A stretch of DNA of 64,000 nt from Sphagnum compactum. Its lineage: Eukaryota > Bryophyta > Sphagnopsida > Sphagnales. Both the position numbers and the translations under genes were made by a program. How positions within the stretch are numbered: the stretch's first letter is position 1; every line of letters starts with the position of its first letter. Positions 24,975 through 36,620 of the stretch are shown one piece after another. The stretch is from positions 7,470,157 to 7,534,156 of the forward strand of contig OZ234503.1 in assembly GCA_965153455.1 (NCBI GenBank), read 5' to 3'. The notes under the pieces are model-generated. The model searched no databases and had not been told where the DNA came from. It worked only from the letters and a program-made list of their open reading frames with translations.

Positions 24975-25094
24975 ATGCGTTGTTCTGTCTTTCCCCTGCC
25001 ACCAGCAGCAGCAGCAGCAGCCGCGGATCCTCGACCCGCAGCGAATGCGGATTCTGGAGCTGCAGCTGCGGTGGATTCTCCAGCTGCAGTTTAA
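24975..25094 (+). CDS. 39-codon Ala-rich upstream ORF in the ALS regulatory subunit leader
   Basis: ATG at 24975 opens a 39-codon frame that ends at TAA 25092-25094, upstream of and out of phase with the main start at 25284. The predicted peptide begins MRCSVFPLPP and is then mostly Ala, encoded largely by a GCA run. If it lies in the leader it could reduce translation of the main ORF. It may instead be promoter sequence that is open by chance. Confidence 0.3.
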   Translation: MRCSVFPLPPAAAAAAADPRPAANADSGAAAAVDSPAAV

Positions 25095-25283
25095 GGATTC
25101 TCGATCAGGTCGACGACAATAGGAAGAGCGAAGACGTGTCCGGATTGTCGTTTTCTTTCTTTGATTTGAAGCTCTCGAAGGTGGTGGTGGCGGCGTTGCA
25201 GTGTTAGGGTTTTGTTTTTTTGGGAAAGAAGAAAACAAGTAAAGCTCACAGTTTTCATCACCATTGCAGCGTTGCATTCGGAA

Positions 25284-26903
25284 ATGGCTCTCTGTAGAAA
25301 GGCCCTCCTTCTCCATGCACTGGATGTATCGGTGACAAGTGATACAAGAAGGAGCAGCAGCAGCAGCAACAAAACAAGCCGTTTCTCAAATCTCTCAATG
25401 TCGAGTTTTTCCCGAGGAGAAGGAGGGGGAGCTTTGATTGCAAGTGTGGAGCTTCGGGAAATACTTGTTCCTCTTCGGAAAGAACTCGGGTGCAAGAAGA
25501 TGAAGACGAAGAAGAAGGATGGAGCTCGGTGTGCGGTGGAAGAAGAAGAAGGAATCCTGGTCTCTTCTCGTCTCCCTGACGTCGCTTCAGCTCTTACCAG
25601 AGCTGTTAGTACACAGCCGTGGGTGCGGCGACATACCGTGTCGGTGTTTGTGGGGGACGAGAGCGGGATGATTAACAAGATAGCCGGAGTTTTTGCACGC
25701 CGAGGGTACAACATAGAGTCACTCGCAGTGGGATTGAACAAAGACAAGGCATTGTTCACCATTGTGGTATCTGGAACGGATAGAGTTTTGCAGCAAGTCA
25801 TGAAGCAACTCTATAAGCTCGTGAACGTCCGGCAGGTAGCAGATTTGTCGAGAGAGCCGCGAGTGGAAAGAGAGCTCATGCTCCTCAAGGTCAATGTGAA
25901 TGCTCATCAACGCACTGAGGTTCTTGGCTTGGTGCAAATCTTTAGAGCTCGCGTGGTGGATGTTGCGGAAGAGTCTCTTACTGTTGAGGTTACTGGCGAT
26001 CCTGGGAAGATTGCTGCTATGCAACGTACCATGCGGAAATTCGGCATCAAAGAACTGGCTCGCACTGGGAAGATTGCATTGAGACGAGAAAGCTCAGGAC
26101 GACAACAACAGGAAACTCCAATCATCGCAGTACAGCAAAATGCAGGAAGTAGCAGTTCGGAAGAAGAGCAAGAAGAAACCAAATCGTCTTCTCAGAGTTT
26201 GTCGTCTGCACACCCCAGTTTTGATGCTCCTCTTCCCCCTTCTCGATTCGCGCCAGCGAGTGGGGATGTGTACGCAGTGGAAGCAGCAGACGAACAACAA
26301 GACGGCGTCTGGTATCATCAAGTGCTGGATGCGCATTGGGGAGGTTTGGAAGATGAGGATCCCAGCGGCTTCAAATCGCACACCCTTTCTCTTTTGGTGA
26401 ACGATGCACCGGGAGTGCTGAACAGCGTCACGGGGGTGTTTGCTCGTCGAGGGTACAACATCCAGAGCTTGGCAGTCGGACCTGCTGAGAACGAAGGGAG
26501 TTCTCGGATTCTGACAGTAGTTCCTGGGACGGACGAGTCCATCAGCAAGCTCCTGAGTCAACTGGTGAAGCTTGTGGATGTTCTTCAGGTGGAGGACATT
26601 ACGCACCAGCCGTTTGCAGAGAGAGAGCTGATGTTGATAAAAGTGGCGGCTCCTGCTCATGTGCGCCGAGATGTCCTGGATGTCGCTGCCATCTTCCGTG
26701 CCAAGCCTGTGGATCTCTCCAACCGGACCATCACTCTGGAACTCACTGGCGATCTTGAGAAGATGGCTGCATTGCAACGCTTGCTTGAGCCTTTTGGCAT
26801 CTTGGAAGTGGCCAGGACCGGAAGAGTTGCACTCGTGCGTGAAGGCGGTGTAGATACCAAGTCCTTAGGGTTATGGCAACCTGTGACCTCCACTTTGTTT
26901 TGA
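25284..26903 (+). CDS. AHASS: Acetolactate synthase (AHAS) regulatory small subunit, intronless
   Basis: The 539-residue protein starts at the ATG of [10 protein letters not shown]. The upstream in-frame extension has no ATG. AHAS catalyses the first step common to valine, leucine and isoleucine synthesis in plastids; this subunit activates the catalytic subunit and mediates feedback inhibition. Residues 1 to about 90 are Ser/basic-rich, as expected for a transit peptide. Two homologous halves follow. Each has an ACT domain ([20 protein letters not shown] then [14 protein letters not shown] near 117-150; [20 protein letters not shown] then [14 protein letters not shown] near 360-395) and an ALS_ss_C domain ([20 protein letters not shown]). 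The tandem double-module form is typical of plants. A low-complexity Gln/Ser/Glu linker joins the halves. The coding region has no intron, whereas the Arabidopsis genes are multi-exonic, so a retroposed ancestor is possible. There is no sign of decay. Confidence 0.95.
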   Translation: MALCRKALLLHALDVSVTSDTRRSSSSSNKTSRFSNLSMSSFSRGEGGGALIASVELREILVPLRKELGCKKMKTKKKDGARCAVEEEEGILVSSRLPDVASALTRAVSTQPWVRRHTVSVFVGDESGMINKIAGVFARRGYNIESLAVGLNKDKALFTIVVSGTDRVLQQVMKQLYKLVNVRQVADLSREPRVERELMLLKVNVNAHQRTEVLGLVQIFRARVVDVAEESLTVEVTGDPGKIAAMQRTMRKFGIKELARTGKIALRRESSGRQQQETPIIAVQQNAGSSSSEEEQEETKSSSQSLSSAHPSFDAPLPPSRFAPASGDVYAVEAADEQQDGVWYHQVLDAHWGGLEDEDPSGFKSHTLSLLVNDAPGVLNSVTGVFARRGYNIQSLAVGPAENEGSSRILTVVPGTDESISKLLSQLVKLVDVLQVEDITHQPFAERELMLIKVAAPAHVRRDVLDVAAIFRAKPVDLSNRTITLELTGDLEKMAALQRLLEPFGILEVARTGRVALVREGGVDTKSLGLWQPVTSTLF

Positions 26904-26984
26904 GCCAGTTGCTGTTGTTGTTGGTTTTTCTCTCTTGCTGTTTTTTCCTCTCTTTCCAAAGCAAGGAGAAAGAGGAGCACCATA

Positions 26985-27075
26985 CAAAAGAGGAAGAAGA
27001 AAAACAAGGAGGAGCATACAATGGAGGAAGAAGAAGAAGAAGAAGAAACGAGAGAAGAAGAAGAAGAAGAACAGA
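26985..27075. repeat. GAA/AAG-rich low-complexity tract
   Basis: Imperfect (GAA)n and (AAG)n runs lie in the likely 3' untranslated region of the AHAS small subunit gene. They generate false Glu/Lys-rich, Ser-rich and Leu-rich frames. Confidence 0.7.
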
Positions 27076-27398
27076 GAACAGGGACAAGAGCACAGGGAAG
27101 TGCAAGGAGCTTTATACATTTACAGGAGGCAATGAGAAGCTCATGGATCATGCATGGTAATCATTTTGCTCTTTGGATTTCTCATATGAAATCATCTCCA
27201 GAGAATTGTAACCTTGATGGGATCTTGTATCTTCACCAAGAAACAGCAACAAGTTGGGACTTGAGGACGGAGCTTTGTACCATTTGCAGGAGGGCTGAGA
27301 AACGCTTATGGATCATCTATCACTCATGGTAATGAGTGTTTTGCTCTTTGGATTTTTCTCATATGAAATCATTTCCAGAGGATTGAAACCCTGAGCAT
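27064..27398. repeat. Two direct repeats of about 160 bp
   Basis: The segment from about 27064 to 27226 recurs at about 27236-27398. Shared blocks in the same order are GGAGCTTT(A/G)TAC..ATTT.CAGGAGG, GAGAA.C.CTTATGGATCAT-like sequence, TTTTGCTCTTTGGATTT and CTCATATGAAATCAT.TCCAGAG. The copies differ by substitutions and small indels. The pair lies downstream of the AHAS small subunit gene. Confidence 0.7.
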
Positions 27399-30253
27399 AT
27401 TTGCTGTGATTTTGGAAAGCTTTGATGCACTTGTTCAGTTATAATGCAGATGTTGAGGGCAAGTCATCATCAGCAGCAGGGAACCTCCATGGTTCAGGAT
27501 GCTTGAGGTGATGGAGTTTGGTGTAGGCCCAGAGAGCAACAATTTTCTAACTGAGAGAAAATGACACTTGATTCCTTCCATGTAATGAAAGATCTGTATC
27601 ATAGGCATCAGATTGTCATTGTGATGCATCAGAACTGTCATATTTCTCTGCCAGAACCAGTCATTTGCATCTGCCTCTCATTGCAGTTTTGTTGTTGCTA
27701 GAGTTTTTGCAGTTGTGACATTTGTGGCACAGGGAGCACATTTGGATGCAAGTTTGTGTCCTGTGTTTTCTGGAATCCTCAGATATACCTTCATGTTGTT
27801 GTCAGCAAAGTTAGTATTAAGATCCGTTCTTTTGTTCATCTGATTGGTTTACAGATCTGGAGTTTTCACATCCGATGATGGTCTCTGATTTGGGTTTGGA
27901 GTTTTTCTCTGCAATCGTATGGAATTTGTTGTTAGACTGGGAATTGTCGCATCATTAGATGAAGACACTTTCCAATTGGGTTTTAAGAGAAATATGACGA
28001 GTGAAAGCCAACACGACATGTCTCAAGACACCGAAGAAAAAGAAGCTGATCTTCAGAGACACCCAACAGAACAACTTTTGAACTGGTTGGGAGTTTCTTA
28101 TGGAATTTCAATGGAAGAAAAATCTTCTGTGGTGAAGGAACCAAGGAATGAACAAAGTTGTGGAACAAGCATATGTTCTATGGATTTATCCAGAGTATGG
28201 TTTCAAGCCATTCCTGCCATGATGACATTATCTGGACTTATCTGCAGTCTATGGTTCCAAGCCAATCACGACATTATGACATTATCTTATGTGCCTTAGA
28301 AATGAATCTTAGGGTTTAGGGTTTAGGGTAGAACTGCTCATCGCTGAACACCTACATATCACCGAACACTTTCCAATGTTTTCCTCATTCCTTAATCAAT
28401 TTTGTGTCATTGAATGTGCAAACCGAAAGGCCGAGGGTTAATCTTTACCTGTATAAGTTTTTTTTTCAAATACCAACCCTTTCAAAAACCCTCACTTCCT
28501 TTATCATTATCTTTACTTTTCTTTTCACATACCTTTTGAAAACTTCCCTCTCAAAGTGAATGAAGCTAACTTATGATCATAAAATTAAAAATTAAAAATT
28601 AAATTAACTATTAAGGTACATTTCATAACTTAAAAAAAAAAACATTTATAAAAATGATTAAAATGATAAACCTCCACATTTTTTATCATTATTTTTCACA
28701 TTTTCACACACACCTTTGGAAAACTTCACTTTCAAGTTGAAACTAAATATATAACCTTTCAAATAAGAAAAATGATCATAAGAAAAAATAATAATAATTT
28801 AATTTAATTAAACCTTTACCTTCAAGTGATTTTTTTGGAAAAATGATTAAGCTTTCCTCATTTTATTTGGAACATTAAAAATGATATATTTTCATCTTTA
28901 TACAATTATTTCTCCTTAATACATTTTAGTAACACTACAATTTAACTATAGAATTTTTTGAATTAACATTATATAAACCTTGCATTAAACCAAAGTTTAT
29001 TTTGCCCTATTCACAGAGTTCTAATGTTTAAGAAATACACACATGCCTTCACAAGTAAAGCATTGGCACTTTTTTTCCTTTGTATTTTCAGGTCATTTTT
29101 CAGCTTGTCCTTTTTGACAATACCTTAAACTTACATGAGATTTACATTCATTTTACTAAATCTTTTGAAATCCGGAAGGCCCAATATAAGCTTTGTTTTG
29201 TTATAGTCCCAAGCTAATAAACGTGCATGTATAGATTTTGGGTGCACCCGTCCAATCAATGGGTTGTTTTAAAATTCTATCTATTTATTTTTTGAGTTTC
29301 TTCTCAAAATATGAATGTTGCGTAAATCATGCCTCTATCTATCATTTTATATTTTTGGGTTGTCACTTTCCTTTTTGTTTCACAAGGTTTCATGTCATTA
29401 TGAAATGTTTAAAACAATTCACATAATTAATTTTTAAAAATAAAAATTTATTTGATAAACATACAAATAATTAGCTTCAATTTCTTTAAATCTTATTAAA
29501 ATGAGATTGTTGTGGTATAATTTAGGATGAAATTAAATATATTCCTTAGAAAAACTACATTGACATTGAATAGGGTGTGAAATTATTTTTACCCTCATTG
29601 CAAAATTAGTGGCAAAATTTAATTTCACCCTAAGTTTATGCAATTTCACTAATGTTGATAAAACTTTAAAATTTTTGAAAAATCATTTGAAGATTGTTAG
29701 TATTTTTACACCCATTTTAATTAAATTAAATTTTTTTTGTGAATATCAACATTTGAGGCTTTAGGAAAGATTGGGGGTGAAGAAATGGCCCAAAGGAAAG
29801 ACAAGAACCTATGGTTTAAATATGGCAAGTTCAACTATTTTTTTATTTTTTATTTCCCTTGAAATATGGCGACTTAGAGGGCCTATTTTCCCAAAATAAT
29901 CCTTCAGACATAGCCTTCCAAAATGGGCATAGCCCTTAAGTATATAAATTTATTTATTTGATTTATTTGTTTTATGGTTTATTTTCTGGATGCTTCCAAG
30001 TGGGCGGGTGGCCCAAAGACCTAACCCTAACTTGCCCTCGGGGTTTCGATTGTCCGCTATTGATTCTGTGCTTGCGTTCTCGTGTGCGCGGTGATCTCCT
30101 CGTTCAGGTGCTTCGCAGTTTGGCTGAGTCCTGTTTCGGTGAAGGGAGCGGTGATCAGTGAAGAGGTTTCGGTGCTCTGTTGCTGGTGATTGTTGTGGTG
30201 GGATTTTTTTATTTTATTTAATTTTTTTTTTTTTTGTTTTTTGTTTTGCGAAG
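27399..30253. other. Spacer and prohibitin upstream region
   Basis: A 126-codon frame at 27919-28299 (+) has no recognised family; its last third comes from a local duplication of about 60 bp (TGGTTTCAAGCCATTCCTGC-like). TTTAGGG repeats lie at 28309-28328. From 28400 to 30000 the sequence is AT-rich with no signal. From about 30000 the composition rises and CCCTAACTTGCCCTCGGGG leads into the prohibitin leader. Confidence 0.5.
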
Positions 30254-31099
30254 ATGAGTGCACCTAGAGCAGTGAATCTGTTGACCAACGTTGCGCGAGC
30301 TGCCATTGCGGTGGGAGTAGGAGGGAGTGCGCTCAACGCTTCTCTCTACACTGTCGATGGAGGACACAAGGCTGTGCTCTTCGACAGGTTCCGGGGAGTG
30401 TTGGACGAGACATCTGGGGAAGGTACTCATTTCCTCATCCCCGTTTTGCAGAAGCCGTATATCTTTGATGTCAGGACTCGGCCCCGCTCCATCACCTCAG
30501 TGACAGGCACCAAGGACTTGCAGATGGTGAACCTCACTCTGCGTGTGTTGTCCAAGCCCGACCCTGAACAGCTTCCAACGATCTTTAAAACCCTCGGTAT
30601 CGATTACGATGAGAGAGTGCTTCCGTCGATCGGTAACGAGGTTTTGAAAGCTGTAGTTGCACAGTTCAATGCGGACCAGTTGTTGACAGAGAGACCTCAT
30701 GTGTCGGCTCTTGTCAGAGAAGCTCTGATTAAGAGAGCACGAGATTTCAACCTTCTCTTAGACGATGTTGCTATCACTCATCTGTCCTATGGTGCCGAGT
30801 TCTCAAGAGCCGTGGAGCAGAAGCAAGTAGCACAGCAGGAAGCGGAGCGGTCCAAGTTTGTGGTGGCCAAGGCAGAGCAGGAAAGGAGGGCAGCAATTGT
30901 GCGAGCAGAGGGAGAAAGTGAGGCTGCAAAGCTGATCTCTGAAGCAACTGCTGCAGCCGGATCAGGACTTATTGAGCTCCGCCGCATTGAAGCCTCCAGG
31001 GAGATTGCTAGTACTCTTTCCAAGAGCCGGAATGTGGTCTATTTGCCCTCAGGGAACAACATGCTGTTTGGTCTAAACCCCTCATTTGCAAACAACTAA
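30254..31099 (+). CDS. PHB: Prohibitin, type I (mitochondrial), intronless coding region
   Basis: The 281-residue protein starts at [10 protein letters not shown] and ends NPSFANN. Prohibitins form large ring complexes of PHB1- and PHB2-type subunits in the inner mitochondrial membrane, acting as a scaffold and as a partner of m-AAA proteases. A weakly hydrophobic N-terminal anchor lies at about 12-34. The PHB/SPFH domain follows, with diagnostic strings [58 protein letters not shown] and [20 protein letters not shown]. The segment rich in [20 protein letters not shown] is the coiled coil needed for assembly (about 180-215). [10 protein letters not shown] closes the conserved core. This is very close to the plant PHB3/PHB4 (type I) group, and the length is normal. 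T-rich tracts precede the ATG at 30205-30243. An intron in the leader cannot be excluded. Confidence 0.96.
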   Translation: MSAPRAVNLLTNVARAAIAVGVGGSALNASLYTVDGGHKAVLFDRFRGVLDETSGEGTHFLIPVLQKPYIFDVRTRPRSITSVTGTKDLQMVNLTLRVLSKPDPEQLPTIFKTLGIDYDERVLPSIGNEVLKAVVAQFNADQLLTERPHVSALVREALIKRARDFNLLLDDVAITHLSYGAEFSRAVEQKQVAQQEAERSKFVVAKAEQERRAAIVRAEGESEAAKLISEATAAAGSGLIELRRIEASREIASTLSKSRNVVYLPSGNNMLFGLNPSFANN

Positions 31100-34000
31100 T
31101 AAAGCACCACCTCTATGAAGGTTTTTTTCTCAGGGGATCTAATCACATCTTCTGTTGCTTCTTCCGGAGCCAGTGAATCTGCATCAGTATTCTATAGCAA
31201 TTTGGTTTCATTCAACATTCAATCTAGTATCGAATTTCCTTGTTGATTTTTTGTAGTTCTACCTGAAGAGCATGTTCATGTTACAGACTCTCTCTATATT
31301 GGTGTAGGTATTAGAAGATGTAAAGAGCATCTGGGATTTATAGTGAACAGTTTGTCCCTATGAATGAGTATTGGAGATGAGAATTCTTTCGGTTTCTTAT
31401 CTGTGCTGGATAACCACTTGGATAGGTTCTTAGCTGTGGTGTTAAGGCACCAGAGTGAGAATTTTTCTTTTCATGTTTCTGAGCTTTTCTCTGGAGATAT
31501 CAGTGCCTTAATTGCACCAACTTGAGCTTTCCTCATTCATTCTATCTGTATGAGCTATCTCCCTTATGAATTTCAGCACCATCTTTTCTGGAAGCTCCTG
31601 GTAGAGATCTTGTTGTCCAACATGTCACTAGGGTGCTTGTAGAGTTTGATTGCTTGGGAAGCTTATATTGGATGATTAGTACATTTGAGAGTGTCACGAT
31701 TGAGATTGATGCCGAGAAAACAGTGAGAAATTGTAGTGAATAGGTTCCCCTAGGGTTTCTGTCTGAAGCTGTTACTCTCAGGTAGATGTTTAGGGTTTAG
31801 GGTAGATTTCTCAGTTCTCTCTGCTTTTTCATTGTTTCTGGTGGGTCCTATTTGTTTCATAACTCTTGTTTATTTCTTTACATGGCGGTCGACCAGTTTG
31901 CTCTGGAACATTGAAATTCTTCCTGTTCAATTGAACACTAACTGTCACAGCAATGCTGTCATATAAGTTTTATCAATGCACTTATTGGTAGTTATTTGCT
32001 GTTCAGGGCAGTGTTTGAATACCATGCCCTACTACAATATAGCATAGGAACCAGGCTGGACCTAATGTTGATACCAAAGTAGAGCAGATGTGCAATTTTT
32101 TGGTGTTCATGAGAAGGGTCTGTTTCCTTCCTATTTTCCTGTTTAGGGTAGATCTCAGTTCTATTTTCGGTTTTGGACCTGAGTTGACAAGTATTCTCAA
32201 TAGTCATGGGAGTCAATTTCTTTAGCTATTGAGTAGTACCAAGCCTTTGATATTGGATGACAAGGTGCGATTAAATATATGTTGAATTGTCGCATGCAAA
32301 TATGATGGATTTAAAAAGGTGATGTTTATGGCAAATATTGAGGGGTGAATGTGGTTGACACTTGATACCTTAACGGATGGTGAAATAGGTGTGAATATAT
32401 CACAAATCGTTTAAAATTAAATTTTTTTTGATCCAACATGCTTGACCTTTCATGGCCAAGTTAAGATGGTCTATGCAAGGCACATGTTATCTATGAGCAT
32501 CTTGCAACATTTGTTTATTTGGATCAAAATTTGAAAAAAAGGTGAGTTTTCCCAATCATGCTTCCTACCCTCACAAAGGTATGCAAAACATTTCATGTTG
32601 TTATATTGTGGGAGTGTGACTATCATGATCAAGGAGAAAACTATCGACTTTATTGTTCATAAGAAACTTGATTGAACTTAACCCTTTCGTTGTGTGTGTA
32701 AATACCACTCAACTAGGTCCCCAATAATCACTTTCAACTTGAAGATAATATCAAGGAAAGATAATAAAAACTCATAAAGTTAATTCATTAATTTTCTTAT
32801 GATATTACAACTATTTAGAGAGTTGTATAAGAATTACACATGAAGGTGAAGAAGAAGGCTTCAATTATCATTAAGTGATAATACTATATTTTTTCACCTA
32901 TCTATTCATTCTACACTATCATTAGACTAGTAAGTTATGTAGCACATGTGTGAACAAAAAAATAAAAAAACAATTTGGACAAAAGAAATAATATTATGTT
33001 TGCAATTTTTCAAGATGTACAATGTTCACATCTATTTGTCCATGGATTCAACAAATATTGTGCCTACAATTGACAATCAGCAATTTTAAGCCAAAATATT
33101 TATTTATTTTGGAAAAAAAAAATTGACAATTCTAAATTGAATAATTCAAAAATTTGCCAATCAAAACTAAAATAAAATAAAATAATGCATCTTATGATTG
33201 AATCTATAGCATTAATCTAGTAATTTTATTGCTAGTAATTGAGATAGTGGATTGCCTAATGGGTTGTAGTTCAATTATCAAAGATTTTTATCTAATATCA
33301 TGAAATGTTTTTTTTTTTGGCTAAACCTTCTAAGAAGTATTTAACTCTAAACATTTGTTGTATGTCCAATAACAGGGAACTTCACGATAATGTGAAAAAT
33401 CTCAAATAAGAACATATGTTGGATATAATGATAACCCATTACCTTGAATTTCATAAATGCTTTTCACAAAGTTATACATTTTTTACATGCATCAAGCTAT
33501 TTAAACTTTATTATGAAATATTTTGTGTTGTTTTGGTTACAATGCACTAATGTTTAAGGCTTGTTGAATCGACACAAGTTTATTGACTAGGAAGAAGCTT
33601 GCACCAATTTGTAGTCTCTTCTCTATGGGGTAAAGCCAACAAAGGTGCAAGTACAACAACAAGATGAAATTACATGCTTGGAAGGTTTTTTTTTAAGATA
33701 GGCATGTGCCCTTACAAAGTGATGAATCTCCATGGTAATGCATTGTTAAATTTGTTATCATGTGAATTGAAGGGGCTTTTCCCAACCACCTAGTGTTAAC
33801 ATGATGTAAGCGGTCACAAAGTATGTTATTTGAACCAAAATGCAAATTGATGTGATTTTTGTATCCCATTTACACTAAAAAGAATCATACATGAAATCCA
33901 TAGATGCAATAACAAAACATGAAAAAACCACACCATGTAAAAGTAATGCCACAAAAGCCCAAGTTCAACCATATGAAGCAATAAAGGTAAATGTTAAAAA

Positions 34001-35202
34001 GAAAATGTTAAAGCATCAAGGAAAATGTTAAAGGTAGAATTTTTGAAATTTTCTTTTTCAACTTTTACAATAATGGGCTACCCAATTGAAAAGTCTTAAG
34101 AATTTTTTTTGGATAGTGAATTCTTGAAAAGTCATTGAAAGTTTGGTGAGAGTACCAACTAGCTTTAAAGGCAATACTACTACTGTCCGAGCCTTATTGA
34201 TAACTCTTCAAAATGAGCAACACTAACTTTCACTTCATATTCAAGGTTTGGATTCTTTGATTGAATCTTCTCTTTGATGTTTTAAAAGTGTTTTTGAGAT
34301 CATCACTTGAGCTTTTCAAGTGTGTTCTTAACATTTATTTAGTTTCTTCTATTAGGAATTTGATGTTACTTTGTAATTTTATTTTCTATTTCAACCCTTG
34401 TTATCTTGTGTGTTGGTTATTGAAGTTTGTTGCAAAGTTTTTAGATCACTTAGATCACTTCTCACAATTAATGATATTTATTGCAATAGAAATTTGTTTA
34501 AGATTTGAGTAATTAATTTTTTTTTTGCCATATCTTATCAAAACTCATTTTGATAGAAGTTGTTTTACAAGCATTCTTCAACTTTAAAAAAGAAGTTATT
34601 ATAATGTTTATTTTTTGTTTAAGTATTACTACTACATACTTGTTTTTCCAAATGAAATAAGTTCACTTGATACATCTATTGAGTGGGTTTATGAAAACAT
34701 TACATTACATTTTTAGTGGAACCATCAAAACTTGAGGCATATAATGGAATATTTTGATTTTTTTGGGTGACTATTCTATTGGGTTTGTTCTACCTTATAA
34801 TTATTTAAATCTACATCTAAAATTGCATACCCAATCCTACTTTAACTCCAAATTCACCCAACCATGTTACACTCTTCTTCACTAGAGGGGGGAGGGGGGG
34901 GATGGGGGGAGGTGGGTTGAGATTTTGGAAGGGGGGTGGCTCCCAATGTGTTCCCACTGTGTTCCCAAGTGTTCATCAAGCTGATGCCAATAAAGCACCA
35001 CATTTTATCCCATATCCTTTGATACCAAAATTCTACCCTTTAAAGTATGTAGCCATACCAAAGGGAAAAAGGTTACACAATCTTATCTTTTAGGAGTGCC
35101 CATACTGTGAGTGTTTCTTTTGGTCATGGGCCCATCCAAGAAGGCTATCATCCAAAAAAAATGAAAAGAAAATCACATTGGATGGACCCCCACAACTAAT
35201 TA
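31100..35202. other. Spacer downstream of prohibitin, no gene recognised
   Basis: The first 200 bp or so are probably prohibitin 3' untranslated sequence. A GTTTAGGGTAGAT..TCAGTTCT phrase occurs at about 31788 and again at about 32142. From 32.25 to 34.85 kb the DNA is AT-rich with only short random frames. A G-rich run at 34885-34935 precedes a TGTTCCCA-rich phrase similar to one at 11430-11530, suggesting a dispersed repeat family. Confidence 0.5.
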
Positions 35203-35665
35203 CTAGAGTTTGCCAATAGGCACCCATGCATGTGAACTCTTTGCATGGATTAAACAAAAAAAAAAGAAGGAAACAATAACCTAATTAATAGAGCTTGCCA
35301 ATAGGTAGCCATGCATGTGAACTCTTTGAAGTTTTGCATGGATTAAACCCAAGAAACAAAAAAGAAGGAAACACAAACATAATTAATAGAGGTTGCCAAT
35401 AGGTACCCATGCATGTAAACTCTTTGAAGTTTGCATGGATTAAACCCCAAAAAAAGGAAGGAAACACTACAATAAGTAATAGAGCTTGCCAAAGGTACCC
35501 ATCAAGCATGTGAACTCTTTGAAGTTTGCATGGATTAAACCCCCCAAAATAGGAAGGAAACACAATAATAAATAATAGAGCTTGCCAAAGGTACCCATCA
35601 TGCATGTGAACTCTTTGAAGTTTGCATGGATTAAACCCCCAAATAAACAAAGAAGCCAGAAGACA
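35203..35665. repeat. Minisatellite, five copies of a unit of 86-98 bp
   Basis: Copies start at 35203, 35289, 35387, 35480 and 35576 with TAGAGCTTGCCAA. They continue through CCATGCATGTGAACTCTTTG, AAGTTTGCATGGATTAAAC and an A-rich GGAAGGAAACA tail. Length differences are mostly in the A-rich tail. The array creates a spurious 166-codon repetitive frame on the minus strand (35285-35785). Confidence 0.88.
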
Positions 35666-36139
35666 GGAATATTGATGGATTAAACCAACAAAGAAAACAA
35701 CAGGCGACACCAACATGAAGAGAGCTTCTTCAGAACCAATGGGCAACTGAAGGGAGCTAGCTTCCCAGAGAAACAGAGTACACAAGCATAATAATAATCA
35801 TCATGTCCTGCCATAACACAATCAAGACACCACTTTTTTCAAACTGAGTTTCATCCGCTTTTGACCTGTCGTCTATCTTTTTCCTGAGCGCCTCCACTGC
35901 TGCTACATATATTTTCACTGCTCCTACTACTACATGTACAACTACTATAGTTACCTCGAACCTTGCGCATCAAATGCTCAGTTTCAGCATTTCATTCCCT
36001 GATTTAATAAAACTTCCTTACTTTGCGGACCTCACTCAAAAGAGGGGATAGGCGGGTGAAAAGAGGCCCAAAGACAGGGTGAAGACAGGATGACTTTAAT
36101 GAAAACTCTACTATTATCAGCAGGGGTTTTGTTTTGGGA

Positions 36140-36620
36140 AACATGGCGACTTTGGGCCCTATTTTTGTGAGGTAGGTTGATTGGCCAATGCCCACAAGAG
36201 GACTTAGGCTATAGGTCATAAATGAAAGTAGAATTTTTTGGGAATGCCCCACTATATTTTGGTGACATGATAGAACATATGGTCTAAATTTTACAATTTC
36301 CTTTTTTTTCGTTTTGGGAAACATGGCGACTTTGGGCCCTCTTTTCCTTTTACAAAATCTCATTGCTTTTGGGGGAAAAATGGCAACTTTTGGCCCCCTT
36401 TTCCTTTTACAAAATCTCATTGCTTTTGGGGGAAAAATGGCAACTTTGGGCTTTCTTTTCCAAAAGAATATATTTGGTATAAATTTGGCAATTTCATTTT
36501 TGGGAGGGTGGGTAAACATGGCGACTTTGGGCCATCTTTTCCAAAAGAATACATATGATCTAAATTTGGCGAATTCAATTCTTGTTTCGGAAACATAGTG
36601 ACTTTGGGTTGTCATTTCCA
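36140..36620. repeat. Irregular repeats of ATGGCGACTTTGGGCC-type phrase
   Basis: The phrase (A)AACATGGCGACTTTGGGCC or a close variant occurs near 36141, 36320, 36376, 36436, 36514 and 36592. Units of about 60 bp containing CTTTTCCTTTTACAAAATCT are nearly identical at 36346 and 36402. A related phrase lies at 29868. The array gives a false 205-codon frame on the minus strand (36004-36621). It is not a protein-coding family I recognise. Confidence 0.75.

Noticed and set aside
26657-27151. Leu/Ser-rich antisense frames around the AHAS 3' end
   Set aside because: They are shadows of the (GAA)n tract and of the AHAS coding region.
28302-28330. TTTAGGG repeats as an interstitial telomere
   Set aside because: Only two or three units. 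Short telomere-like motifs are scattered through the window and are better read as telo boxes or chance.
35203-35665. CRISPR-like array
   Set aside because: Whole units are repeated without unique spacers, in eukaryotic DNA. This is a minisatellite.
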